A stretch of DNA of 64,000 bases from a bacterium (GTDB lineage Bacteria; Myxococcota_A; Bradymonadia; UBA7976; UBA1532). The number at the start of each line of letters is the position of its first letter. Position 1 is the stretch's first letter. The stretch covers positions 222,193 to 286,192 of the forward strand of contig JAUHXC010000007.1 of assembly GCA_030427205.1 (NCBI GenBank), given 5' to 3'. The notes beneath the pieces are model-generated. The model was not told the origin of the DNA and did no database searches. It worked only from the letters and a program-made list of their open reading frames with translations. The position numbers were made by a program, and so were the translations under genes. Shown piece after piece: positions 53,170 to 62,339 of the stretch.

Positions 53170-55206
53170 ATGATCGGGCTGGTGGCCGCGGCGGGCACCG
53201 TCTTCGTGGGCGCCCGGCTGGCCCGCGCGCTGTTCGTGCGCCCCGCGCGGCCGGAGAGCACACCGCCCGAGCCGGTGGATCCGGCGCGCTTCGACGGACC
53301 CGAGGTCGCCGGCCGTACGCTGGAGGACTGGCGCATCGACGGCTCGCTCCTCCTGTCGGGCAAGGCGCTGGTCGGGCTGGGCATCGGCGCGGCGACGGGG
53401 CTGCCGGCGGCGCTGGTGGCCGGTCCGGTGCTGGGCGTGGTCGTCGGCGGCTTCGTGGCGCGGGCGGTGGCCGACTATCGCCGCGACGGGCAGGTGGGCG
53501 TGGCCACCGTCGACGTGGCCAGCTCGGCGGGCACCCTGGCGGCGGGGCACCTGACGGCGCTGTCGACCTTCATGCTGGCGGTGCACGCCACCCGGCGCAT
53601 CGCCCGGGGCAACGAAGATCGCACCCGCCGGGTGCTGGGGCGGCTGCTGGAGGGGCTGCGGTCGACGGTGACCCGAGTCGGGGCCGACGGCGAGGCCGAG
53701 CAGATCGCGGTCGAGGCGCTGCGGATCGACGACGTCATCGCGGTGCACGCCGGCGAGCTCGTGCCGGTCGACGGGGTGGTGATCGCCGGGCTGGCCCGGG
53801 TCGACCGCGGGGCGTTGAGCGGCGAGTCGGCGCCGGGGTACGCCGGGCCGTGGGACGCGGTGCACGCCGGCGAGCTCCTGATCGAGGGCGCGGTGCAGGT
53901 GCGGGTCGAGCGCGCGGGTCACGAGACGCGGGCGGCGCAGATCGAGGCGCTGCTCGACGCGGCGACGGGCTGTCGCCGCCGATTCCGGGCCGAGGCGGAC
54001 GACGTGGTCGACGCGGGCGCCCGGCCGACGCTGGTGGCGGCGGCCATCGCCCTGGGTGCCGTGAGCGCCGACGCGGCCCTGGCCATCGTCTTCGCGCCGC
54101 TGGCCTACGCGATGCGCTACACCGCCCCGATCAGCGTGCTGGGGCACATGCAGCTGGCCGCCGCCGAGGGCGTACTGGTCAAGGACGGCCGGGCGCTCGA
54201 GCTGTTGGGGCGGGTCGACGTGGTGGTGTTCGACAAGACGGGCACCCTGACCGATCCGGTGCCGCGGGTCGTCGAGCTGACCCCGCTGGCCGGGGCCGAC
54301 GCGGCGGCGGCGGACGAGGCGCTGGCGCTGGCGGCGGCGGCGGAGGCCCACCAGAGCCACCCGCTGGCCCGCGCGATCCGCGAAGAGGCCGCGCGCCGCG
54401 GGCTGGCGGTGCCCGCGTCGAGCGACGTCGCGCTGGAGCGCGGTCGGGGGTTGACGGCGCAGGTCGGCGAGCGGCGGGTGATCGTCGGCAGCGCCCGCCT
54501 GCTCGAAGCGGCGGGCGTCTCGGTGCCCCGCGGGCCGGCGGCGCAGACGGCGGTCTACGTGGCGGTGGACGGGCGGCGGCGGCTGCGCATCGACTTCGAG
54601 GCCCGGCCGCGCAGCGAGGCGGCGGCGGTGATCACCCGCCTGCAGGCGCGCGGTCTGCAGGTGCAGCTGCTCTCGGGCGATCGCGCGGGCCCCACCGAAG
54701 CGCTGGCGACGGCCCTGGGCATCGAGCGCTGGCGGGCGGAGGCGCTGCCCGACGAGAAGGCGGCCCACGTCGCCGAGCTGCAGCGGCGCGGGCGGCGGGT
54801 CTGCTTCGTCGGCGACGGCCTCAACGACGCGGTGGCCCTCGAGCGGGCCGACGTGGGCGTCGCCATGGGCTCGGCCTCGGCGCTGGCCGGTGATCTCTCG
54901 TCGGTGGTGCTGACCGGAGACGACCTGAACGGGCTCGACGCGCTGTTCACCCTGGCCGACGGGCTGCGCGGCGACCTCGATCGCTCGACGCTGCTCACGA
55001 CGGTGCCCAACGCGGTGGTGCTGGGCGGGGCGCTCTTCTTCGGGCTGGGCTTCAACGCCGCCTGGGCGCTGTTTCAGCTGGGGCTGTGGAGCAGCATGGC
55101 GGTGGCGCTCAAGCCGGTGATCGCGGCCCGCGCGGCGGACGAGCCGGACGCGCCGGCGGTCAACGCACCGGCTGGTGAGGGTTCGCCCGCCGCCGCTGGG
55201 GCATGA
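53170..55206 (+). CDS. P1B-like P-type ATPase lacking the CPx motif
   Basis: This 678-residue membrane pump carries the actuator motif ALSGESAP (the TGES equivalent), DKTGTLTD with the phosphorylated Asp355, QSHPLARAI (the P1B-specific HP motif) and GDGLNDAVAL (from 548). These place it with heavy-metal P1B ATPases. The helix before the phosphorylation site, where CPC/SPC/TPC normally binds metal, reads AYAMRYTAPISVLGHM, with a single TAP and no Cys. There is no N-terminal HMA domain. Metal specificity is therefore unclear; it resembles myxobacterial and CtpC-type variants. Its last 47 bp overlap the convergent PDZ protein gene. Confidence 0.82.
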   Translation: MIGLVAAAGTVFVGARLARALFVRPARPESTPPEPVDPARFDGPEVAGRTLEDWRIDGSLLLSGKALVGLGIGAATGLPAALVAGPVLGVVVGGFVARAVADYRRDGQVGVATVDVASSAGTLAAGHLTALSTFMLAVHATRRIARGNEDRTRRVLGRLLEGLRSTVTRVGADGEAEQIAVEALRIDDVIAVHAGELVPVDGVVIAGLARVDRGALSGESAPGYAGPWDAVHAGELLIEGAVQVRVERAGHETRAAQIEALLDAATGCRRRFRAEADDVVDAGARPTLVAAAIALGAVSADAALAIVFAPLAYAMRYTAPISVLGHMQLAAAEGVLVKDGRALELLGRVDVVVFDKTGTLTDPVPRVVELTPLAGADAAAADEALALAAAAEAHQSHPLARAIREEAARRGLAVPASSDVALERGRGLTAQVGERRVIVGSARLLEAAGVSVPRGPAAQTAVYVAVDGRRRLRIDFEARPRSEAAAVITRLQARGLQVQLLSGDRAGPTEALATALGIERWRAEALPDEKAAHVAELQRRGRRVCFVGDGLNDAVALERADVGVAMGSASALAGDLSSVVLTGDDLNGLDALFTLADGLRGDLDRSTLLTTVPNAVVLGGALFFGLGFNAAWALFQLGLWSSMAVALKPVIAARAADEPDAPAVNAPAGEGSPAAAGA

Positions 55207-56722
55207 CCACCCGATCGCGGGTCAGCGTCACCCGCTGCGGCGCGCCGGTGCCGCCGCGGCGCACCCACAGCTCGACCTCGGTGCCCACCTCGCCGCGGAT
55301 GGCCTGCGCCACCTTGGCCAGCCCCGCGCCGCGGGCCGAGACCCCGTCGACCATGACGACCACGTCGCCGGTCTCGAGCACCTCGCTGGCCGGGCCGCCG
55401 TCGACGATGCGCCGGATGCGGATGCCGCGGCGGTCGGGGGCGAGCACCGCGCCGATGCCGGTCAGCTCCGAGGCCGGGCTCGCGTCGCGCTGGGACGAGC
55501 TCATCGAGAAGTCGCGCACGATCTCTTCGCCCGCCTCGCCCTCGACCCCGCCGACGAGCACCGAGCGGTAGCCGTCGGCGGTCACCTGGATGCTGGTGCG
55601 CACCCCGGGCAACGCCTTGAGCTCGTAGCGCCCGTCGGCGTCGGTGTAGGCCCCGACGGTCTCGGCGAGCGCGCCGCTGCGCCACTCGGCGGGGATGATC
55701 ATCGCCCCCTCGATGGGCTGGCCGGTGCCGGCGTCGGTGACCCGCCCGGTCAGGATCGGCGAGCGGCCCAGCTCGATGCGCAGCCCGCGCACCGTCTCGC
55801 CGCGCTTGACCTCGACCCCCGAGATCTCGCCGGGCTGATAGCCCTCGGCCGCGGCCCAGACCCGGGTCTTGCCCGGCGCGAGCGGGCCGAGCACGAACGC
55901 GCCAGTGTCGCTGCCGAACGACTGGGCCGGCGGCCCGCCCGCGGGGCGGATGAGCGGGGTCGCGGTGATCGAGAACTGCGGCACGGGGCGGCCGTCTTTG
56001 TCGACGACGTGGCCCTCGATATAGCCGCCGCCGGGCAGCGACAGGGTCACCTCACCCGGGCCGGCGACCTCCTGCTCGACGGTGCCGTGCTGGCCGTGGA
56101 ACGCCCAGAGGGTGAACGGCCCTTCGTGGTCTTCGGGCCAGTCGAGGGCGAAGCGGCCGCTGCTGTCGGCGTGGGTCGAGCCGATCCAGCGCCGGCTGTC
56201 GGTCGGCCGCAGAGCGATCCAGGCGCCGGGGGCCGGCTGGCGGCCGGTGAGCACGACCCCGAAGAGGCCGTCGGCCGGCTCGAGCACCGCGTCCCAGCGC
56301 ACCTTGGGGGCCCGCGGCAGGTGTGGACTCTCGACGACCTCGGGCTCGTAGCCCCGGGCGCCCACCTCGAAGGTGGCGATGTCGGCCTCGACCCGCTTCA
56401 GTTCGAACTCGCCGCGGGTATCGGTGACCGCCTTGCGGTCGGGGCGGCGGGCTTCGAAGCGGATGCGGATCTGAGCCCCGATGATCGGGTTGCCCTCGGG
56501 GTCGGTCACCGCGCCGTAGATGGTGCGCGGCGCGTCTTCGGGCCACTCCACCTCTTCGAGCGGCTCGAGCTCGGGCGGCGCGGCTTCGGGCTCCGGCTCG
56601 GGTTCGGCCACGCTTACGACGGGCGGCGGCGAGGCTTCGGGGCTGTGCAGCAGGGCCCAGCCGACGAGCCCGACGACCCCGAGCAGCAGCAAGAGCCCGA
56701 GGGCGAGAGAGGTACGCTTCAT
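55160..56722 (-). CDS. Carboxypeptidase-regulatory-like/PDZ membrane-anchored protein
   Basis: This 520-residue protein has an N-terminal signal anchor (LGLLLLLGVVGLVGWALL) and a Pro/Glu-rich spacer, followed by about four carboxypeptidase-regulatory-like beta-sandwich units (motifs such as GAVTDPEGNPIIGAQIRIRF and VTDAGTGQPIEGAMI). A C-terminal PDZ domain (about 415-500) carries IVDGGPASEVLETGDVVVMV. It is a periplasmic or surface scaffold without catalytic residues. The gene overlaps the P-type ATPase gene by 47 bp at its 3' end. Confidence 0.82.
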   Translation of the reverse strand: MKRTSLALGLLLLLGVVGLVGWALLHSPEASPPPVVSVAEPEPEPEAAPPELEPLEEVEWPEDAPRTIYGAVTDPEGNPIIGAQIRIRFEARRPDRKAVTDTRGEFELKRVEADIATFEVGARGYEPEVVESPHLPRAPKVRWDAVLEPADGLFGVVLTGRQPAPGAWIALRPTDSRRWIGSTHADSSGRFALDWPEDHEGPFTLWAFHGQHGTVEQEVAGPGEVTLSLPGGGYIEGHVVDKDGRPVPQFSITATPLIRPAGGPPAQSFGSDTGAFVLGPLAPGKTRVWAAAEGYQPGEISGVEVKRGETVRGLRIELGRSPILTGRVTDAGTGQPIEGAMIIPAEWRSGALAETVGAYTDADGRYELKALPGVRTSIQVTADGYRSVLVGGVEGEAGEEIVRDFSMSSSQRDASPASELTGIGAVLAPDRRGIRIRRIVDGGPASEVLETGDVVVMVDGVSARGAGLAKVAQAIRGEVGTEVELWVRRGGTGAPQRVTLTRDRVVMPQRRRANPHQPVR

Positions 56723-56853
56723 AGGTCTGGATGATAGTGGCCCGAGGAGCCGGAATCCAGGCCCGACGCGGCTTTGCGCCGATTTGAAAGGAGTTGGAAA
56801 CCCGCGGGGCCCGGGCGGAATCGCACAGGATCGGCCCGCGGTCGGCGCGCGGG

Positions 56854-57189
56854 CTACTCGCCCGGGTCGGGCTCGCCCTTCTCGCCGGGCGCCGGGTCGG
56901 CGGGGTCGGGCTCGGTGGGCGGATCGGTCTCGACCGGCTTGTCTTCGGGCGGCTCGCCCGCGGCGGGCTCAGCGCCGGCCGCAGGCTCTTCGGCCGCCGG
57001 TTCGGCGATCTTCTCCTCCGCCGCCGGCGCTGCCTTCTCTGCCGGCGCCGCCGCCTCCTTGGCCGCCGCCGGCAGCCCGCGCTCGTAGGTGCGCTCGTAG
57101 GTCGGCGTCTGCGACATGTACATGTACCAGCCGGCGAGCGCGACGATGGCGGTCGCGCCCAACCCGGCGATGATGTGGATCGGCTTCAT
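56854..57189 (-). CDS. Small membrane-anchored Ala/Glu/Pro-rich protein
   Basis: This 111-residue protein starts at the ATG at 57189 after a G-rich stretch (GGGGGGGCTGGAACC). One hydrophobic helix (IIAGLGATAIVALAGWYMYM) is followed by a disordered tail of Ala, Glu, Pro and Asp. The frame extends upstream to 57573, but only as the antisense shadow of the next gene's Asp-Ala-Pro repeats. No family recognised; probably a periplasm-spanning tether. Confidence 0.6.
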   Translation of the reverse strand: MKPIHIIAGLGATAIVALAGWYMYMSQTPTYERTYERGLPAAAKEAAAPAEKAAPAAEEKIAEPAAEEPAAGAEPAAGEPPEDKPVETDPPTEPDPADPAPGEKGEPDPGE

Positions 57190-57241
57190 GGTTCCAGCCC
57201 CCCCGTGTAGCCTGTCTGTTCCTCCTCGCGTGGAGATCAGT

Positions 57242-58573
57242 GTGAACCCCTCGGGACCCCGCCGTCCAGTGCTGCCCCGCCGCGCCCCCATCGGCGGGCT
57301 CCTGCTCGGGCTCCTGGCGGGTATGAGCGGCTGCGCGCCGGCCGAAAACGACCGACCGCCGGTGGTTCTGCCGGCGGTCGACGCCACGCCCGACGCCGAA
57401 GCAGCCGACGGTGGACTCGACAGCGGCCCGGCGGACGGCGCCGCGGACGTCGCCCCGCCGGACGCCGCCTCACCCGACGTGGCCCCGCCCGACGCCGCCC
57501 CGCCCGACGCGGCCTCGCCCGACGCGATCCCACTCGACGCAGCCCCGCCCGACGCCGCGCCGCGCGAGACCACCGTGCACCTCGAGCTGGGCCCGGTGGT
57601 CGCCGGCGAGCCGCTGGACTTCGACCTGCCCGCCGGCCTGCGCGCCCTGTTGATCCAGGCCCGCGGCGCCGCCGACGGGGTCTACGGCGTGCTCTCCGTC
57701 GACGGCCCCGACGGACCGCTCATCGGCCCCGACCGCAGCCGGGCGACTCTCAACCCGGAGGTCGCCGTCGCCCTGCTGCCCGCGACCGGCCGCTTCCCGC
57801 TGCTGCCCGCCGGGCGCTACACCGTCGTCTTCGGATCCGCCGGCCCCGACGACCGCCCGCTGACCGCCGAGGTCTACGCCGTCGACGGCGTGGGCGCCGC
57901 GCTCGACGTCACCCTGCACCTGCCGCCGAGCCTGCGCCCGCCGGACGACCCGGCCATCGTGGTCCTGGCCGCCGCCATCGAGGCCGCGCTCGACATCGCC
58001 TTCGGCTTCGAAGCGCAGGTCATCCCGCGGGCCTTGCCCGACGGCAGCCCCGACACCCTGCTCATCGACGGGCGGGCGCTCGATTTCGCCGCGCTCGTCG
58101 CCCTCGGCCGGGCCGCCGGTGACGCCGCCGGGGCGGGCGTCGACCTCTTCCTCGTCGACCGCATCGCCGACGGCGCCGACAGCCTCAACGGCTTCAGCGG
58201 CGGTTTGCCGGCCCCGCTCGGGCTGGCGGGCAGCGCCGCGGGGGCCGTCGTCATCCCCGACGCGCTGCTCGACGACTTCCCCGACGCGGTCGCCGACCGG
58301 GCGGTGCACGAGATCGGCCACGCGCTGGGGCTGTTCCATACCACCGGCGCCTTCGGCGGCGCCGACCCGATCGACGATACGCCCGCCTGCCCGCTCGCAT
58401 GCGATACCGACGGCGACGGGGTGCTCTTCGCCCGGGAGTGCGGCGCGCGGCAGACCGGCATGGCGCCGTGCCGCGGGGCCGCCGACAACCTGATGTTCTG
58501 GACCTTCGGCGGCGAGCGCGCGGTGACCCCGCAGCAGCGGGCCGTGGTGGGCCATCACCCGCTCGCGCAGTGA
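57242..58573 (+). CDS. Metzincin-type zinc protease lipoprotein
   Basis: This 443-residue lipoprotein starts at the GTG at 57242 with GGAG 6 bp upstream; the longer frame adds antisense-like residues. The lipobox region is LAGMSGC, followed by a linker rich in Asp-Ala-x-Pro repeats. The zinc site HEIGHALGLFH (356-366) is a full HExxHxxGxxH motif, and NLM418 fits the metzincin Met-turn. Between them lies a Cys-rich loop (TPACPLACDTDGDGVLF) with an Asp pattern that may hold calcium. This predicts an active surface or secreted metalloprotease. It is divergent from the small anchored protein gene. Confidence 0.82.
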   Translation: MNPSGPRRPVLPRRAPIGGLLLGLLAGMSGCAPAENDRPPVVLPAVDATPDAEAADGGLDSGPADGAADVAPPDAASPDVAPPDAAPPDAASPDAIPLDAAPPDAAPRETTVHLELGPVVAGEPLDFDLPAGLRALLIQARGAADGVYGVLSVDGPDGPLIGPDRSRATLNPEVAVALLPATGRFPLLPAGRYTVVFGSAGPDDRPLTAEVYAVDGVGAALDVTLHLPPSLRPPDDPAIVVLAAAIEAALDIAFGFEAQVIPRALPDGSPDTLLIDGRALDFAALVALGRAAGDAAGAGVDLFLVDRIADGADSLNGFSGGLPAPLGLAGSAAGAVVIPDALLDDFPDAVADRAVHEIGHALGLFHTTGAFGGADPIDDTPACPLACDTDGDGVLFARECGARQTGMAPCRGAADNLMFWTFGGERAVTPQQRAVVGHHPLAQ

Positions 58574-58580
58574 GCCGGGA

Positions 58581-58631
58581 TCACTTTCTGACGACTATCT
58601 GCCGGCCCCCGGAAAAGTGACGAAGCGTCAC
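58581..58631. promoter_or_regulatory. Nested inverted repeats between protease and anti-sigma genes
   Basis: TCACTTT (58581-58587) and AAAGTGA (58614-58620) are a perfect 7-bp inverted repeat with a 26-bp gap, and GTGAC-GAAGC-GTCAC (58617-58631) is a second perfect hairpin. They could end the protease transcript or be an operator for the anti-sigma/sigma operon starting at 58701. Neither role is proven. Confidence 0.4.
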
Positions 58632-58700
58632 CGTGCATGATCGAGGAGAGCACCGTTGACCGCCGGTGAGCGGTGTGCGACCCCATAGGCGGATATCGAG

Positions 58701-59507
58701 ATGAACGAACCCGATCCCCCCGAAGACAGCCCCGCCGACGCCCGGCTCGACGCCGTGCTGCGGGCCGCGCTGGGCGGCGCCCCCGCCCGGCGGGCAGAGC
58801 CCGAGCGCGAGCCGGACGACGATCCGATCGACGACGGCGAGCTGCGGGCCTGGCGGATCGGCGCGCTCGACGACGAGGCGACGGCGGCGTTCGAGGCCCG
58901 ACTGGCCGCCGACCGTGACGCCCGCGACCTGGCGGCGGTCGCCGGCGAGCCGGTCTCCGACGCGCTGCTGACATGGGCCGAGCAACAGGCCCCCCGCTCC
59001 CCGCGGCGTCAGACCCGCACCTGGGGCGGGCTGGCCCTGGCCGCGGTGGCCCTCGTCGCCGTCGGCGCGGCGCTGATGTGGCGCGGATCGACCGCGTCGC
59101 CGGCCTACGTCACCTCACCGCTGGCCGGCGCGGCGGCCACCGTGCGCAGCGAGGCGGTCACCGAGGGCACCCCGCTCTTCCGCACCCAGGGCGTCCTACG
59201 GGTGACCCTGCGCCCCGAGGTCGCCGGCGAGGCCCCCGCGGTCGCCGCGTTCGTCGCCCGCCCCGACGGCCCGCTGAAGGCGGTCGAGGTCGACGTCGAG
59301 ACCCCCGCCGGCGGCGCGGTGGTCGTCAGCGCGCCCGCCCGGCAGCTCTTCGGCGCCGAGTACGGCGACTGGCGCTTCTACGTGGCCCTGGGCGACGCCT
59401 CCGACGCCGCCGGCCGGCCCTTCGCCGACGCCCGCGACGATGGCGCGGCGTGGTTCGAATACCCGCTGGTCTTCGAGCCGGTGCCCGACGACGGAGGTGC
59501 CCCCTGA
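58701..59507 (+). CDS. Putative transmembrane anti-sigma factor
   Basis: This 268-residue protein has an acidic cytoplasmic N-terminus with RAWRIGALDDEATAAFEARL, a pattern like anti-sigma zinc-finger-type domains but without the Cys/His ligands. One membrane helix (about 111-128, LALAAVALVAVGAALMW) is followed by a beta-rich periplasmic domain. The gene directly precedes a sigma-factor gene with overlapping stop/start, the usual pairing though in reversed order. It is probably a regulator that holds the sigma factor at the membrane until an envelope signal arrives. Confidence 0.65.
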   Translation: MNEPDPPEDSPADARLDAVLRAALGGAPARRAEPEREPDDDPIDDGELRAWRIGALDDEATAAFEARLAADRDARDLAAVAGEPVSDALLTWAEQQAPRSPRRQTRTWGGLALAAVALVAVGAALMWRGSTASPAYVTSPLAGAAATVRSEAVTEGTPLFRTQGVLRVTLRPEVAGEAPAVAAFVARPDGPLKAVEVDVETPAGGAVVVSAPARQLFGAEYGDWRFYVALGDASDAAGRPFADARDDGAAWFEYPLVFEPVPDDGGAP

Positions 59508-60172
59508 GCGCCGCCCTCGCGTTGTGCCTGCTGGCCCTGCTCGCCGCGGCGGTCGGCTACGGCCAGAAGTCGGACGAAGTGCTCGTGGGGCGCGCCCTCG
59601 ACGGCCACAAGGGCGCCATGCGCATGCTCGTGCGGCGCCTGCTGCCGGTCATCCGCTCGCGGGTCTCGGCCTATCTCGGGCGCCGCGGCGGGCGGCTGGG
59701 GCACCAGGACGTCGACGATCTGACCCAGGAGATCTGGCTCAAGCTCATGGAGCGCGACGGCCACCTGCTGCGCAGCTACGACGCCGCGCGGGGCAAGAGC
59801 CTCGAAGGCTACGTGGGCCTCACCTGCCGCCGGGAGCTGTGGCGCCGCAACCGGGCGCTCAACGCCGAGCGGCGGGGCAGCGGCCAGGACGACGCGCCGC
59901 TCGAGGCCGCGGCGACCACCGCCGGCGACAGCCCCGACCCCGAGGCGCTGGCCATGGGCCGCGACCTGCTCGACAGCCTGCAGGATCACCTGAAGGCCAA
60001 CCTCGCCGAGCGCGGCCGGCTGGTGCTCGCCGCGGTCTACGAAGACCAGCGCAGCCCGGCCGAGACCGCCGAGTTGATGGGCGTGCGCCAGCAGGTGGTC
60101 TACAACTGGATGCACAAGATCCGCACCTTGACCCGGGACTATCTGGGCCAGGCGGGCGTGGCCACCCCCTGA
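59504..60172 (+). CDS. ECF-type RNA polymerase sigma factor
   Basis: This sigma factor has about 222 residues. Region 2 contains DVDDLTQEIWLKLMERDG and SLEGYVGLTCRRELWRR; region 4 contains SPAETAELMGVRQQVVYNWM, the helix-turn-helix for the -35 element. The start is unclear: CTG at 59504 overlaps the anti-sigma stop (CTGA) with GGAGG 6 bp upstream; TTG at 59522 and GTG at 59579 are alternatives. The CTG/TTG versions would add a hydrophobic segment (LCLLALLAAAVGYG) before region 2, which is odd for a sigma factor; the GTG version would give a normal length. Translational coupling with the anti-sigma gene is likely. Confidence 0.8.
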   Translation: MSAALALCLLALLAAAVGYGQKSDEVLVGRALDGHKGAMRMLVRRLLPVIRSRVSAYLGRRGGRLGHQDVDDLTQEIWLKLMERDGHLLRSYDAARGKSLEGYVGLTCRRELWRRNRALNAERRGSGQDDAPLEAAATTAGDSPDPEALAMGRDLLDSLQDHLKANLAERGRLVLAAVYEDQRSPAETAELMGVRQQVVYNWMHKIRTLTRDYLGQAGVATP

Positions 60173-60210
60173 CCCTTGTCCGGGCCGGCCCGAACCGCGC
60201 ACCATGCGCC

Positions 60211-62322
60211 ATGCTCGGCGTCGAGATCGCAGTATTGGGCCAGATCGCGGTTCTGGGTCTGCTCTTGCTGGCCGGCGGATGGGCCCTCGGCCCCGCCGGC
60301 CGGATCGGCGCGCTGGCCCTGACGCTCGCCGCCCTGGCCTACGCCGCGACCCGCCCCGCCCCGCCCGAACCGGCCCTGATCGCCCCCTCGCCCCGCCCGG
60401 GGCTCGCCGGATCCGACCGCTGCGCGGGCTGCCACCCCGGCGCGCACGCCACCTGGGCGGCGACCTACCACCGCACGATGACCCAGCGGGCCCGCCCCGA
60501 GACCGTGCTGGCCGACTTCGACGGCGTCGAGCTGGCCGATCGCGGCGTCGCCCTGCGGCTCGAAGCCAGCGACGGGCGCTTCCGGGCCCACCTGCTCGGC
60601 CCCGACGGCGCCGTCGCCCGCTCGGCGGACGTCGCGCTGACCACCGGCTCGCACCACTTCCAGTACTACTGGCTGACCCTCGACGACGGCTTCTTCGTGC
60701 AGCTGCCCTTCGTCTGGATGATCGCCGATCGCCGCTGGCTGCCGGTGCAGGACAGCTTCCTGCAGCCCGACTCGCCCGAGCCGGCCCGGCCGGCCATCTG
60801 GAACGACAGCTGTATCTACTGCCACACCGTCGGCGGGGCCGGACGGGTCAGCGCCGACGGCGCGTACTCGGCGGTCGCGGTGGGCGAGCTGGGCATCGCC
60901 TGCGAGGCGTGCCACGGCCCGAGCGCCGAGCACGCCGCGGCCCAGCAGAACCCGCTGACCCGCTATCGGCTGCACCTCGACGACGACGCGCGCGCAGCGG
61001 CCGTCGCCCGCCCCGATCGCTTCGACAACCGGCGCGAGGTGGCCGTCTGCGGCCAATGCCACGGCGTCTTCGCCCGCACCGCCATGCCCGCCGTCAACCG
61101 CGAGGCCGATGGGTTCACCGTGGGCGATCCGCTGAGCGAGACCCGGCAGCTGATCCTGCCGGTGCCCGATCCGACCCGCCCCGACCGCCTGCTGGTGCCG
61201 CCCGCCGAGAGCCCGGTGCCCGTCACGCTCGTCGTCGGGGGCGCGGCGCACGCGATGCGCGCCATCGGCTACGACGCCGCGGCGATTCACCTGGACGGCG
61301 CCGCGGGCGACGGCCCGGCCCGCCTCGAGCTGGGTACGCTGCGGCTCGACGGCCGGGCCCGCGGACGCCCCGGCGGCGTCGTCTTCGAGGTGGGCGGCGG
61401 GCCCGCCGATCTGGCCGACGCCTTGCCCCGGGCGCTCGGCTGGCGCGGTCAGGTGCCGACCGCCTTCGACCTGGGCGCCTTCTGGGCCGACGGCACGGTG
61501 CGCACCACCGGTCGGGAGAGCAACGCGCTGGCCCGCACCGCGTGCTTCACCGCGGGCGCGCTGAGCTGCGGGTCGTGCCACCGGATGCACGGCGCGCCGC
61601 CGGCGGATCAGCTCGCGCCGGGTATGGACGGCGACCGGGCCTGCACCGGCTGCCACCCCGACGTCGATCCAGCGACCCACAGCCATCACCCGGCGGGCTC
61701 GTCGGGCGCGGCCTGCATGAGCTGCCACATGCCCTACACCACCTTCGGCCTGCTGACGGGCATCCGCAGCCACCGCATCGACAACCCGACGGCGGCGATG
61801 AGCGCGCGCCACGGCCGGCCCAACGCCTGCAACCTGTGCCATACCGACCGCACGCTGGCCTGGACCGCCGAGTGGCTCACCCGCTGGTACGGGCAGCCGG
61901 CGGTGGCGATCGAGCCGCCGTGGGATAGCCGCTCGGCGGCGGCGCTGTGGGCGCTCGCGGGGGACGGCGGCCAGCGGGCGATCGCCGCCGCCGCGCTGGG
62001 GCGCAACGAAGCCCGCGCCGTGGGCGGATCGAGCTGGACCGCGCCGATTCTGGCCCGGCTGCTCGACGACGACTACGCCGCGGTGCGCAAGGTGGCCGCC
62101 GATGGGCTCGCGACGCACGGGCTGCCGCCGGATTACGACTTCGTCGGCGCGCCCGAGGCCCGCCGGGCGGCGGCGCGTGCGGTGCTCGACCATTGGGCCA
62201 CGACCGCGCCCGATCGGGTCGGCCCGGCGGTGCTGATCGAGGGCCCGGGCCGCGCGGAGGACGGCGCCCTCGACCGCCTGCGGGCGGGGCGGGATCGCAC
62301 GCCGGTCACCATCTCGGAGTGA
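60211..62322 (+). CDS. Octaheme cytochrome c with C-terminal HEAT-like region
   Basis: This 703-residue exported multiheme protein has two hydrophobic segments at the N-terminus as signal/anchor. Eight CXXCH heme sites are present: CAGCH (71), CIYCH (201), CEACH (231), CGQCH (280), CGSCH (453), CTGCH (478), CMSCH (502) and CNLCH (540). Clusters of two to three sites with intervening beta-regions resemble the cytochrome c554/octaheme reductase superfamily. Residues about 565-690 form repeated helices, as in the HEAT-like tails of related proteins. It should transfer electrons in the periplasm, but the substrate cannot be read. It follows the sigma-factor gene by 38 bp on the same strand. Confidence 0.85.
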   Translation: MLGVEIAVLGQIAVLGLLLLAGGWALGPAGRIGALALTLAALAYAATRPAPPEPALIAPSPRPGLAGSDRCAGCHPGAHATWAATYHRTMTQRARPETVLADFDGVELADRGVALRLEASDGRFRAHLLGPDGAVARSADVALTTGSHHFQYYWLTLDDGFFVQLPFVWMIADRRWLPVQDSFLQPDSPEPARPAIWNDSCIYCHTVGGAGRVSADGAYSAVAVGELGIACEACHGPSAEHAAAQQNPLTRYRLHLDDDARAAAVARPDRFDNRREVAVCGQCHGVFARTAMPAVNREADGFTVGDPLSETRQLILPVPDPTRPDRLLVPPAESPVPVTLVVGGAAHAMRAIGYDAAAIHLDGAAGDGPARLELGTLRLDGRARGRPGGVVFEVGGGPADLADALPRALGWRGQVPTAFDLGAFWADGTVRTTGRESNALARTACFTAGALSCGSCHRMHGAPPADQLAPGMDGDRACTGCHPDVDPATHSHHPAGSSGAACMSCHMPYTTFGLLTGIRSHRIDNPTAAMSARHGRPNACNLCHTDRTLAWTAEWLTRWYGQPAVAIEPPWDSRSAAALWALAGDGGQRAIAAAALGRNEARAVGGSSWTAPILARLLDDDYAAVRKVAADGLATHGLPPDYDFVGAPEARRAAARAVLDHWATTAPDRVGPAVLIEGPGRAEDGALDRLRAGRDRTPVTISE

Positions 62323-62339
62323 AAGGTGGAGGAGAGTCG

